From contig CAXXXS010000001.1 of the NCBI GenBank assembly GCA_963665085.2, positions 620,001 through 684,000 on the forward strand: a stretch of DNA of 64,000 nt. The letters run 5' to 3'. This document shows positions 8,687-17,437 of this stretch, piece by piece (position 1 is the first letter of the stretch; each line of letters starts with the position of its first letter). A program made the translations under genes and the position numbers. A model generated the notes under the pieces. The model saw only the letters and a list, made by a program, of their open reading frames with translations. It did no database searches and was not told the DNA's origin. The stretch comes from G963665085 sp963665085. Lineage in GTDB: Bacteria; Bacteroidota; Bacteroidia; Bacteroidales; JAAAOM01.

Positions 8687-11320
8687 ATGAAACATCTATA
8701 CCTTACTGCTATCATAATACTCCTTTCTTTTAACATTGTACTAAATGCAAAAGAAGTTCCTCTTTCTGTAGCAAAAAGTACAGCTGAGCAATATATTTCT
8801 TTGCAATTAGGCACTTATTTAAAAAGCACAAACATTGAGCTTAACTATTGTGGAAATATTTTCTCAGCAAGATTGTCTAAAAACAATTTAAAATCAGCTT
8901 CAGACACTATTGAACCCCTTTATATTTTTAATATAGAAAACGACAAAGGATATATTATTATAGCAGGAGACGATGCTTCTATTCCGGTTTTAGGGTATTC
9001 AACCAAAGGTAGTATTAACAGTGAAACAACACCGAATAATGTTATGAAATGGCTGGAAGGATACCGTAAACAAATTCAGTACATCCAGGAAAACAACATT
9101 GAACAGACAGAAGAAATTAAAGACTTATGGAGAAACAGTTATAGTAATTTAAAGTCGGCTAACGATGTTAGTCCCTTAATCCAGACACAATGGAACCAAG
9201 CACCTTATGTAAACGCGATGTGCCCATATGATTATGATTATAACGAAAATACCGTAACGGGATGCCCTGCAACAGCTATGTCCCAAATTATGCGGTTCTG
9301 GGAATATCCATCAAGTGGAACCGGATTTCATTCCTACTCACACAGCAAATACGGAACACTGTCTGCCAATTTTGGAACAACCACATATGACTGGGCTTCA
9401 ATGCCAAACACAATTAACTCTACGAACAATTCAGTGGCTACATTAATGTATCATTGTGGGGTTGCAGTGGAGATGGAATATAATGTTTCAGCAGAAGGAG
9501 GAAGTGGTAGCTATGTAATAATTGATGCATACAACCGATATCCCGAGACACAAACCGTAGAATACGCTTTACCCACTTATTTTGGTTATGACAATACAAT
9601 TCAAGGATTAGAAAGAGCTAATTACAGTGATGATGAATGGATAAGTATAATAAAAGCTGAACTCGATGCCGGTCGGCCAGTACAATATGCTGGTTACGGA
9701 CAGGGTGGACATACATGGGTTTGTGATGGCTATCAAAATGGAACGTATTTTCATATGAATTGGGGATGGGGAGGATATTACGACGGATATTTTTTATTGG
9801 ATGCCCTTAACCCGGGAAGCGGAGGTATTGGCTCTGGAGCAGGAACCTACAACAGTGGACAACAAGCTCTTATAGGCATTCAACCTAGAGATGGTTCCGG
9901 AGGAGGGGGCGGAGGATCGTCAACAGACGAAGATATTATTTTATATTCAGATATAACCCTTTCTGCAAATCCTGTACAATATGGTAGTGAGTTTAGTGCA
10001 AACGTCGATATTTTAAACAATACCAGTACTGACTTTAGTGGTGAATTTTGCTCCGCTATTTTTGATTATGACAATGTATTTATCGATTTTGTTGAGGTAA
10101 TAACAGGAATTGATTTACCTGCTGGCTATCATTATACAAATGGAATAACTTTTACAAAAGAATCCAGTTTAAGCTTACTTCCTGGTAATTATTATGTCTG
10201 CTTTTTTATGAGAACTAGTACTTCTAATGAATGGACACTTATTACAACACAATCTGGGGACTTTTATTCGGATCTTCAGGTTACTTATGAAAATGACATA
10301 AGCCTTTACTCCGACATATCTGTTAACACAGAAGATATTATCTCTGGTGGCTCATTATCTGTAGATGTAAGTATTGGAAATTATTCATATTCTGATAATT
10401 TTTCTGGTCTATTTAATTTATCCATTTACGAAATGGACGGTGAAGGTAATTTTGTCGCTGAGGTAGAAGAATTGGATAATGTTTCATTAGATTCTCGTAC
10501 TTATAATACATATACATTTACAACGAATGCACTTGATGCTGAACCCGGCACCTATTTACTTGCACTTACCCATCAACCAGATGGAGGAAGCTACCAACTC
10601 TCCGGTTCAACAACAGATTACTTTAATCCCATTAAAATTATTGTTCAGCAGGCCCCACTAACAGGTGATATCTATGAAAATAACAATGATATTAATAATG
10701 CCTATCAATTAAACACCTTCTATTCTAATAATACTTCTAACCAAGATACAGAAGGGGCTAATTTCCATGTAGGTAACGATTGGGATTATTATTCAATACA
10801 ACTGGAAACTGGCTATAATTATGAAATATCTGCCCGCCTACATGATGCCTATAATAACGGCACCAGCAATAATTATACGGTAGATGCCATGTTCCTGTAT
10901 TCTTTTGATGGTAATAAATGGTCTGACTCATATGATGATATTCTACCTGGAAACATAACTACTCAAGGGGGAAAAACTTTATATTTTGTGGTATCTCCGT
11001 TCTTCTTAGGGGAAACCGGCAATTATTTATTAGAAACAACTGTTACGAGAACATCAAACTCAAGTACAGATATTCAAATTACAACCGAGAATAATATTAA
11101 AATCTACCCTAATCCAGCAGAAGATTTTATTAACATAACATCTGATAATCAAACAATAACATCTGTTGCATTATATAATATTGATGGTAGGCTATTAGAA
11201 AGAAATAAACCCAATTCTAATAAAATACTTCTTAATATTGGGGAATATCCGGGAGGTGTTTACTTTATCGAAATAAAAAGTGACGAGAACGTAATAAAAA
11301 AGAAAATCATAAAAAAATGA
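8687..11320 (+). CDS. C10-family (streptopain-like) cysteine protease with T9SS sorting domain
   Basis: An 877-residue secreted protease. Order: signal peptide (to about residue 21); Spi-type propeptide (about 22-135, including KGYIIIAGDDASIPVLGYS); C10 catalytic domain (about 150-400) with nucleophile Cys193 in TGCPATAMSQI and His342 in GGHTWVCDG, followed by the NWGWGGYYDGYF block; a glycine-rich linker; two or more beta-sandwich domains; a pre-peptidase C-terminal-like region; and a T9SS type A sorting domain (IKIYPNPAEDFINIT...GGVYFIEIK, basic end). Family members such as streptopain and interpain are extracellular zymogens. The T9SS tail predicts export and surface attachment or release. 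The next gene starts inside its stop codon (ATGA). Confidence 0.92.
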   Translation: MKHLYLTAIIILLSFNIVLNAKEVPLSVAKSTAEQYISLQLGTYLKSTNIELNYCGNIFSARLSKNNLKSASDTIEPLYIFNIENDKGYIIIAGDDASIPVLGYSTKGSINSETTPNNVMKWLEGYRKQIQYIQENNIEQTEEIKDLWRNSYSNLKSANDVSPLIQTQWNQAPYVNAMCPYDYDYNENTVTGCPATAMSQIMRFWEYPSSGTGFHSYSHSKYGTLSANFGTTTYDWASMPNTINSTNNSVATLMYHCGVAVEMEYNVSAEGGSGSYVIIDAYNRYPETQTVEYALPTYFGYDNTIQGLERANYSDDEWISIIKAELDAGRPVQYAGYGQGGHTWVCDGYQNGTYFHMNWGWGGYYDGYFLLDALNPGSGGIGSGAGTYNSGQQALIGIQPRDGSGGGGGGSSTDEDIILYSDITLSANPVQYGSEFSANVDILNNTSTDFSGEFCSAIFDYDNVFIDFVEVITGIDLPAGYHYTNGITFTKESSLSLLPGNYYVCFFMRTSTSNEWTLITTQSGDFYSDLQVTYENDISLYSDISVNTEDIISGGSLSVDVSIGNYSYSDNFSGLFNLSIYEMDGEGNFVAEVEELDNVSLDSRTYNTYTFTTNALDAEPGTYLLALTHQPDGGSYQLSGSTTDYFNPIKIIVQQAPLTGDIYENNNDINNAYQLNTFYSNNTSNQDTEGANFHVGNDWDYYSIQLETGYNYEISARLHDAYNNGTSNNYTVDAMFLYSFDGNKWSDSYDDILPGNITTQGGKTLYFVVSPFFLGETGNYLLETTVTRTSNSSTDIQITTENNIKIYPNPAEDFINITSDNQTITSVALYNIDGRLLERNKPNSNKILLNIGEYPGGVYFIEIKSDENVIKKKIIKK

Positions 11321-11796
11321 GAGTCAATCTTTTAATACTTATTACATTACTGGTAACTATGTGTACCTCTAAAGTAGTTGTTCCGGAAATTGCTTATGCT
11401 AATGCCCCATTGATTTTATATAAAACAAAAGCTGATTACAGTCAATATATTCCTATAACCCTCAATAATGAGAGGAACAAGATAATAGCATATCCCGGAA
11501 TCAAGGACATATATAATAATAAGGAATTTGCAGTTCCAACCAAATTAAAAAATGGATATCTTCTGGATAATTTAGGAATTTCTCCTCTTTCAGCATATAC
11601 ATCAATTACTTTCCAAGAATATGCCAGCTTCAAAACGCCTCCCAGTGTTGACTATCTAATGGAACATATTATTGACAAGAATCCTTTTTTAGAAGTATAC
11701 AACTGTGGTGTGAGGAATTCCAACCTGGAGATAAAGACACTTAACAATATAATTGCAAAAAAATTTGAAAACTGTGAATTATTAAATAATAAATAA
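11317..11796 (+). CDS. Uncharacterised exported protein coupled to the C10 protease
   Basis: A 159-residue protein whose start overlaps the protease stop by four bases, which suggests translational coupling. The N-terminus is a short hydrophobic signal ending near MCTSK, possibly a lipobox with Cys 16. The body has no motif I can name: PLILYKTKADYSQYIPITL, GYLLDNLGI and a later lone Cys pair (YNCGVRN, ENCELL). Similar small proteins with a YPTKLxxGYLLDNxGI-like core occur in Bacteroidota, but I know of no assigned function. Given the coupling, a protease inhibitor or partner is a fair guess, labelled as inference. Confidence 0.6.
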   Translation: MRVNLLILITLLVTMCTSKVVVPEIAYANAPLILYKTKADYSQYIPITLNNERNKIIAYPGIKDIYNNKEFAVPTKLKNGYLLDNLGISPLSAYTSITFQEYASFKTPPSVDYLMEHIIDKNPFLEVYNCGVRNSNLEIKTLNNIIAKKFENCELLNNK

Positions 11797-11886
11797 TTAG
11801 ACAACCCATATAGCTAATAATTACGTATAGAATTATTGTTATAAAGTATGAATTTTCAAAATTTAACCTCACAATTCAACAGGAAC

Positions 11887-12369
11887 ATGAATATAAAAAT
11901 AATATTCACCTCCTTTTTTGCCCTATTTACAATTTCACTTTTTAGCCAGGAATTTGATTACTCCACAGAAAAACCTAAAATAAATGAATCATCATTATAT
12001 GGTGGAATAGGCATTACTCCTCTTTATGGAAATTTCACCGTAAACTACGAAATTTTGCTTGTAGAACGGCCAAATTCTCTATTCAAAAAAAGAGGATTAC
12101 GAGTTGGGACTGGAATTTATCAATATTATGATGATGGTAGTTTAAATCTTATTATAAATTATTCAAGCCTTACCGGTACAAAGAATAATCATTTCGAATT
12201 AGGTCTTGGTGCTGCCTACTTACATTTTCTTACCTCAACAAATAAATATTTCTCGCCAGCCGTAAACATTGGCTACCGCTTCAAAAAGACAGAAAGAAAG
12301 TTTATATTTCGGACAGGTATAGGATTTCCAGAGTTATTATACATTGGTTTTGGGTATGCATTCAATTGA
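11887..12369 (+). CDS. Small exported beta-barrel-like protein
   Basis: About 160 residues from the ATG at 11887, preferred because it opens directly on a signal peptide (MNIKIIFTSFFALFTISLFSQ) and is preceded by AGGAAC; an in-frame ATG at 11848 adds 13 residues without signal character. The rest alternates in amphipathic strands (YGGIGITPLYGNFTVNYEILL, shown in part; GLRVGTGIYQYY; HFELGLGAAYLHFL; AVNIGYRFK) and ends in GFGYAFN, as small outer-membrane barrels do. Function unknown. Confidence 0.55.
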   Translation: MNIKIIFTSFFALFTISLFSQEFDYSTEKPKINESSLYGGIGITPLYGNFTVNYEILLVERPNSLFKKRGLRVGTGIYQYYDDGSLNLIINYSSLTGTKNNHFELGLGAAYLHFLTSTNKYFSPAVNIGYRFKKTERKFIFRTGIGFPELLYIGFGYAFN

Positions 12370-12412
12370 ATATCTCCGGAAAACATTTAAGAACAATACA
12401 ATTGATTTTTTT

Positions 12413-13912
12413 CTAAACTCCACTCCCCTTCTTTATAAATCGTTTAACTATCATCACAATAAGAAATACCATACATACATATATCAGGATGTCACCAACT
12501 CTCGTATAAAACGTTTGCCTTGATTGAATAGGTACTTCACCGTACATAATCTTGTCATCAGAGGTAAATGTATTTAAAGACGAAAGGTTATTGCCCCTAT
12601 CATCGTAAATTGCGGATAATCCCATTCCATTTGATCTAACTAACAAAAAGCCAAATTGAATAGCCTGGAGACTGGCCATCTGTGAATGAAGTGGTGTAAT
12701 TCCTGCCCAGTCGAAAGCTGGCACCAACAAGATATCTACTGATTTTTTACCAGCTTGTTTTATATAATTCTGGATATCCAAATCAGAACAAATCACACTT
12801 CCCACTATTCCATATTGAGTTTGTGCAACAGGTAATTCAAAATCTCCTTTATTTACCATTGGAGCTTCTGCTGTTGGATGCAAAAATGATTTCTTATACT
12901 CAAATAATATTTCCTTTTCAGGAGAAACGAGAATACTTATATTATTAAATGGCTTCTTGTTTTGTTCTTCACTCTCTTCAAGAAAAGAAAGTAAAACATA
13001 TACTTTTTGTTTTGCACAAATAGATTGTATTTCTGATATAAGTTCCTTTTTTTTATCCTTATTTAATATCAAAGCTGTCTCATTCCACACTATAATTTTT
13101 GCGTTTTGCTGTGAAGCATTATAGATCCTTTTTACAAGATTATTAATTGATAGGGAGTCGGAAAATATCCTTGCTGGTACTTCGATAGTATTATCTTCAG
13201 CCAGCTTAGCAAAAGCTTCTGCTTCTTCATGCATAATCTGGTGTATATTTGTTTCACTTAAAACAGTAGCTACTTTTACTGTCTTCTCAGCAGATCCTAA
13301 AGTTTTGATTTGTAATACACCAAATAAAAGAATAAATAAAAAGATACTGCTATAAATAATTGTTCCTTTAAAAATAATACGACGTTCAGCATTATTCTCT
13401 ATAATCCAGTTAACAACAGAGGCAAACCATGATACGATAAACCAAATCCCATAGATTCCGGTTAATGATACTAATTGTATCAACACATTAAATTTATATT
13501 GTGTATGAGCAATACTTCCCCAGGTTCCTATTGCTTTACTGGCAACAAACTCTATTAATGCAATGGATACAGGAAAAATAAGACTATAATAGAACTTGTC
13601 TTTCTTTTTGTACAAAAGTCTGTCAATGATATAAGGGATGACAGTTAATATTCCATAACTTATTCCATTGGAGATATTAACAGCCGGCATATTCATTAAA
13701 TTATTGCAAGTCTGTGAAATACCTCCAGAAATAGATATTAAAATAAAAAAAATAAACATTTCATACCATTTCGCCTTTCGTGTATACAATAGCAAAAACA
13801 CAGGAGCAATCCATGCTGCAATACCGATATACCAGTTTATACCAGAAAATGTAATTGCAACAAGTCCTATAAGTAATGAAACTATCTTTAATATTTCCTT
13901 TTTAGTCTTCAT
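12413..13912 (-). CDS. Apolipoprotein N-acyltransferase-like membrane amidohydrolase
   Basis: About 499 residues from the ATG at 13912; the longer frame begins at a TTG inside the promoter box. The N-terminal 215 residues hold six or seven membrane segments, then comes a carbon-nitrogen hydrolase domain and a last membrane helix, the layout of Lnt. The catalytic triad appears as Glu in VWNETA, Lys in YKKSFLHP and Cys in ICSDLD. Canonical Lnt has ICYE and a PFGE motif, and both differ here. It may be a true Lnt variant or a paralogue acting on another amine. Lnt acylates lipoproteins in the inner membrane. It stands divergently beside a LuxR regulator, 70 bases apart. Confidence 0.7.
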   Translation of the reverse strand: MKTKKEILKIVSLLIGLVAITFSGINWYIGIAAWIAPVFLLLYTRKAKWYEMFIFFILISISGGISQTCNNLMNMPAVNISNGISYGILTVIPYIIDRLLYKKKDKFYYSLIFPVSIALIEFVASKAIGTWGSIAHTQYKFNVLIQLVSLTGIYGIWFIVSWFASVVNWIIENNAERRIIFKGTIIYSSIFLFILLFGVLQIKTLGSAEKTVKVATVLSETNIHQIMHEEAEAFAKLAEDNTIEVPARIFSDSLSINNLVKRIYNASQQNAKIIVWNETALILNKDKKKELISEIQSICAKQKVYVLLSFLEESEEQNKKPFNNISILVSPEKEILFEYKKSFLHPTAEAPMVNKGDFELPVAQTQYGIVGSVICSDLDIQNYIKQAGKKSVDILLVPAFDWAGITPLHSQMASLQAIQFGFLLVRSNGMGLSAIYDDRGNNLSSLNTFTSDDKIMYGEVPIQSRQTFYTRVGDILIYVCMVFLIVMIVKRFIKKGSGV

Positions 13913-13930
13913 ATCTTTATTTTTGAAAAT

Positions 13931-13938
13931 CAAAGGTA
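13931..13938 (-). promoter_or_regulatory. -7 promoter box (TACCTTTG) for the Lnt-like gene
   Basis: On the minus strand TACCTTTG ends 18 bases before the ATG at 13912, implying a very short leader. The match makes an upstream TTG start for the gene unlikely, since that codon lies within this box. Confidence 0.5.
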
Positions 13939-13982
13939 AAGTAGCTTAAGTATAAAAGAAATAGTGAATTATCATCAATTTT

Positions 13983-14765
13983 ATGGCAGTAAAGCTTAAT
14001 CAATTAAACGAAAAGAGACTTAAAAACAAACGCTCTCACCATTGCAACGTTACCGAAGAGGATTATAAAAAAATCATGCCTAAGATAGATATTCTCAAAC
14101 GTCTATCCGAAGTTGAAAGCACTACTTATGCCGTGTATGATATGCATAAAAACAATTACCTCCTACAGAGTAATGAGCAAAAAAGACTATTTGGATTCAC
14201 TGATGAGAGTAAGGATCAGGATATCGATTCAGAAATTCATTACCAAAACATACATCCTGATGATTTATCCTTTGTGTTGGAAACTGACAATTTCGTTTAT
14301 GATTTTTTCTCAAATCTGCCTGCCTGCGAGAAAAAAAATTATAAGCTTGTGTATGATTTCAGGACCAGAAACACAGAGGGTAATTACATGAGGTACCTTC
14401 ATCAAATGATTATTCTTGAACAGGATAGAGATGGGAAATCCTGGCTTACACTTATAATTTCAAATTTACTCTCAGAAAGAGCAGGCAAAGAACAATCCCA
14501 TCGTAGGATGATTAATATGAAAACAGGAAAATTACACCTGTTTAACACAATAGATGATGTTTCAAATTCAGAAATAATACTTACTAAAAGGGAAACCGAA
14601 GTTTTAAGTATGATTGGCAGAGGTTACGACAGTATTAATATCTCAGACAAACTTCATATCAGTGTAAATACAGTAAATAATCATCGCCAGAACATTCTCA
14701 GAAAAACCTTTACTGAGAATACAACACAGGCTTTGTTGTATGCAAAAAGTTTAGGATTAGTCTAG
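13983..14765 (+). CDS. LuxR-type response regulator with PAS-like sensor region
   Basis: A 260-residue regulator. Residues about 35-170 look PAS-like: YAVYDMHKNNYLLQS, LFGFTDES, and the IHPDDLSFVLETDN turn typical of PAS domains in Bacteroidota LuxR proteins. Residues about 195-260 form the LuxR helix-turn-helix: LTKRETEVLSMIGRGYDSINISD in part, then LHISVNTVNNHRQNILRK. No receiver domain is seen, so it likely senses a ligand directly. Divergent from the Lnt-like gene and 125 bases ahead of the abiE pair. Confidence 0.82.
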   Translation: MAVKLNQLNEKRLKNKRSHHCNVTEEDYKKIMPKIDILKRLSEVESTTYAVYDMHKNNYLLQSNEQKRLFGFTDESKDQDIDSEIHYQNIHPDDLSFVLETDNFVYDFFSNLPACEKKNYKLVYDFRTRNTEGNYMRYLHQMIILEQDRDGKSWLTLIISNLLSERAGKEQSHRRMINMKTGKLHLFNTIDDVSNSEIILTKRETEVLSMIGRGYDSINISDKLHISVNTVNNHRQNILRKTFTENTTQALLYAKSLGLV

Positions 14766-14795
14766 AATGATGATAAATATAAAAAAACGGAAATA

Positions 14796-14817
14796 TATTA
14801 CTTATCACAAAGTAATA
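14796..14817. repeat. Inverted repeat upstream of abiEi (8-bp arms)
   Basis: Arms TATTACTT and AAGTAATA are separated by ATCACA. It lies 74 bases before the AbiEi start and 14 bases before the larger palindrome, so it could be a second regulator site or the terminator of the LuxR gene. Confidence 0.45.
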
Positions 14818-14831
14818 GTAATTTTTGTATG

Positions 14832-14856
14832 GATAATCGATATAATATCGATTATC
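14832..14856. promoter_or_regulatory. 25-bp palindrome, candidate AbiEi operator
   Basis: Perfect 12-bp arms GATAATCGATAT and ATATCGATTATC around a central A, ending 34 bases before the AbiEi start codon. AbiEi antitoxins are known to repress their own promoters by binding inverted repeats, so this is the natural candidate operator. Binding itself is inferred. Confidence 0.7.
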
Positions 14857-14890
14857 TGTGTAATATTTACTATTTTTATAAAAAAATAAA

Positions 14891-15517
14891 ATGATTCCGA
14901 TTGAATATTTTGGGATAATTCCTGTAGAATTTGGAGCTATCGCAGAAATTATAGGAGATTATAAGGCTCCCAGGGATAAAATTAGTAAACTAGAAAAGAC
15001 AGGCTCAGTGATCCGTTTAAAAAAAGGTTTGTTTGTTATTTCACCAGACCTTTCAAAAGAAAAACTTTCCACTGAATTAATAGCCAACCATTTGTTAGGT
15101 CCATCATATATTTCCATGGAAAGTGCACTTTCTTATTATGGACTAATCCCAGAACGGGTTTACACAATCCGATCAGCAACTATTAAAAGGTCGAAATCGT
15201 TTACAACTCCTATTAGCACTTTTGAATACTTGACAGTACCTGAATGTTATTTTCCAATTGGAATTAAAAACGAAATCATTGACAATTCCTTTGCATTCTT
15301 GATAGGATCACCGGAAAAAGCCCTATGTGATCTGATCCTAACAACTGCTAATCTTAGGATACAATCAAAAAAAGCAATGGAGACATATCTTCATAAGGAT
15401 TTAAGGATCGATTTTTCTCAGGAACCAACATGGGATCTAGAAATTATTGAAAAATGTATTGAAAGGGGAAGAAAAAAAAATGAACTTAAAATATTATATG
15501 AAACCTTAAAATCATGA
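14891..15517 (+). CDS. abiEi: Type IV toxin-antitoxin system antitoxin AbiEi
   Basis: A 208-residue AbiEi-family protein. The N-terminal 55 residues fit a winged helix-turn-helix (AIAEIIGDYKAPRDKISKLEKTG, given in part, and VIRLKKGLFVI). Then comes the family's core: IANHLLGPSYISMESALSYYGLIPE in part, VYTIRSATIKRSKSF, and GSPEKALCDLIL. AbiEi acts as a DNA-binding repressor and counters the toxin without stable complex formation. The stop overlaps the toxin start by four bases (ATGA). The palindrome at 14832-14856 is the likely autoregulatory site. Such pairs often act against phage by abortive infection. Confidence 0.88.
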   Translation: MIPIEYFGIIPVEFGAIAEIIGDYKAPRDKISKLEKTGSVIRLKKGLFVISPDLSKEKLSTELIANHLLGPSYISMESALSYYGLIPERVYTIRSATIKRSKSFTTPISTFEYLTVPECYFPIGIKNEIIDNSFAFLIGSPEKALCDLILTTANLRIQSKKAMETYLHKDLRIDFSQEPTWDLEIIEKCIERGRKKNELKILYETLKS

Positions 15518-16347
15518 ATGATATATTTGAACAAATGCTAGCGCGTTATAAAATAATCACTAAAAATGATGAACGTAATGCGATACATGAGATAATGCAA
15601 CAAACTACACTTGCAGGCCTATACCGTGCAGGTTTTTTTGAGAAAGCTTCTTTTTATGGCGGGACATGCTTAAGAATTTTCCATAATTTGAATCGTTTTT
15701 CTGAAGACATGGACTTTTCTCTTCTCAAAAAAGATGAAAATTTTTTAATCGATAAATATTTTGATTCTATCCTAAATGAATTTAAAGCTATAGGGAGAAC
15801 AGTTAAAATTTATAAAAAAGAAAAGTCTACAAAATCACAAGTCGAATCTGCATTCCTAAAAGATAATACTGATGTTTATAACATTCAATTTCAGAATGAG
15901 CCAACTATTAAAATAAAACTAGAGGTCGATACTGATCCTCCATTAAAATTTCAAACAGAGCATAAACTACTCCTGCTCCCATTTTCGTTTATGACCCGCT
16001 GTTTTACACTCCCAGGACTTTTTGCAGGAAAAATGCATGCCTTTCTTTTTAGAAGATGGAGAAACAGAGTTAAAGGACGTGACTGGTATGATTTTGAGTG
16101 GTATATCCGAAATCAAATACCCTTAGATTACAATCATTTTCTCGAAAGAACATATCAAAGTGAAGAAATAGACAAGAGCAATTTAAGCAAGGAAAAATTT
16201 AATGAATTGTTGAGAGAAAAAATTGAAAATACAAAAATGGACTTCGTAATATCTGATGTCAAACCTTTCCTAAAAAAACAAAAAGACTTGGAGATCTGGT
16301 CTACAGAATACTTTCTTCAATTAGCTGAAATGATAAAATTTACATGA
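15514..16347 (+). CDS. abiEii: AbiEii/AbiGii-family nucleotidyltransferase toxin
   Basis: A 277-residue nucleotidyltransferase-like toxin. Expected motifs are present: motif I FYGGTCLRIFHNL, motif II FSEDMDFSL with the metal-binding aspartates, motif III KIKLEVDTDPP, and motif IV GRDWYDFEWYI. All catalytic positions look intact, so the toxin should be active. Members transfer nucleotides, probably from GTP or CTP, onto RNA or other targets and stop growth. Four-base overlap with abiEi shows co-translation. The following 226 bases to 16573 show no gene. Confidence 0.9.
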   Translation: MNDIFEQMLARYKIITKNDERNAIHEIMQQTTLAGLYRAGFFEKASFYGGTCLRIFHNLNRFSEDMDFSLLKKDENFLIDKYFDSILNEFKAIGRTVKIYKKEKSTKSQVESAFLKDNTDVYNIQFQNEPTIKIKLEVDTDPPLKFQTEHKLLLLPFSFMTRCFTLPGLFAGKMHAFLFRRWRNRVKGRDWYDFEWYIRNQIPLDYNHFLERTYQSEEIDKSNLSKEKFNELLREKIENTKMDFVISDVKPFLKKQKDLEIWSTEYFLQLAEMIKFT

Positions 16348-16573
16348 CTCCTTTCAATTTTCCATAAAAAAGTAACCTCTTACTCTATAAAATTAGATAG
16401 ATTTTGAAGAAACACATTCACATAGTTTAGTTGAGAATTCTGTTTATCCTAAGATTAGGAAAATTTCGAACTTACCAGTTTTAAAGAAGGCTTTTTCTTA
16501 ACAAATCACTATACATTGTATTCTCAATATTATTCATAGTATATTTACCTAAACTAACTTTTTTAACTGAAAA

Positions 16574-17422
16574 ATGAAAACAAAATTTTTACTCTTATTT
16601 GGAGCAATTCTGATAACTACCAATAGTTTCTCTCAAGACCCGAATTTTTATATCTATATATGTTTCGGACAATCAAATATGGAAGGACAGGGAGCTATCG
16701 AATCCCAGGATCAAACAGTAGATAATCGGTTCCAAGTTTTCCAGTCGCTTGACTGCCCAAACCTTGAAAGAGAAAAAAATAACTGGTACACAGCTGTGCC
16801 ACCCGTATGTCAATGTTGGTCTGGTCTTTCACCCGCTGACTATTTTGGCAGGACAATGGTTGATGTACTTCCAGACAGCATAAAAATAGGTGTTATTAGC
16901 GTTGCAGTTGGTGGATGCGACATTCGTTTATTTGACAAAGATATTTACGAAGAATATGATTCAACTTATGAAGAAAGTTGGTTTGCAGATAAAGTTAAGG
17001 CTTATGGAGGAAATCCTTACCAACATCTTTTGAATTTGGCAAAATTAGCTCAACAGGATGGCGTAATAAAGGGTGTCCTTCTTCACCAGGGTGAAACAAA
17101 TACTGGTGACGAAAACTGGCCAACTTATGTCAAGAAAATCTATAATGACTTGCTAAATGATCTCTCTTTGGATAAAAATTCCATTCCTCTTTTGGCAGGA
17201 GAGACTGTTTCTGTTGGAGAAAATTGTTGTTCAAGCATGAATGAAATAATTAACCTATTACCTGATACGATTCCCAGTGCTCATGTTATATCATCAAGTG
17301 GTTGTCCTTCGAAAGACGAGGCACATTTTAATTCAGAAGGATACAGAATATTAGGTAAACGATATGCAAAAACAATGCTTTCAATAATGGGTTATGATAT
17401 TTCTTCTATCAAAGAAGAATAA
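16574..17422 (+). CDS. Exported CE6-type sialate O-acetylesterase/acetylxylan esterase-like protein
   Basis: A 282-residue SGNH-fold esterase with a signal peptide (to about residue 20, NSFSQ). The nucleophile block is CFGQSNMEGQG (Ser about 34), the middle block VLLHQGETNTG, and the catalytic His lies in DEAHFNSEGY. This set marks carbohydrate esterase family 6 and related sialate O-acetylesterases, which remove acetyl groups from polysaccharides or glycans outside the cytoplasm. No other glycan-degrading gene lies beside it, so the substrate is open. It converges with hydE, 15 bases apart. Confidence 0.85.
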   Translation: MKTKFLLLFGAILITTNSFSQDPNFYIYICFGQSNMEGQGAIESQDQTVDNRFQVFQSLDCPNLEREKNNWYTAVPPVCQCWSGLSPADYFGRTMVDVLPDSIKIGVISVAVGGCDIRLFDKDIYEEYDSTYEESWFADKVKAYGGNPYQHLLNLAKLAQQDGVIKGVLLHQGETNTGDENWPTYVKKIYNDLLNDLSLDKNSIPLLAGETVSVGENCCSSMNEIINLLPDTIPSAHVISSSGCPSKDEAHFNSEGYRILGKRYAKTMLSIMGYDISSIKEE

Positions 17423-17437
17423 AACGTTGATAGACTG

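Noticed and set aside
13668..13949. 93-residue plus-strand frame
   Set aside because: Lies antisense within the Lnt-like gene, which has clear family motifs.
14796..16347. abiE pair as part of a larger mobile island
   Set aside because: No integrase, transposase, direct repeats or tRNA edge is seen around it, and base composition matches the neighbours.
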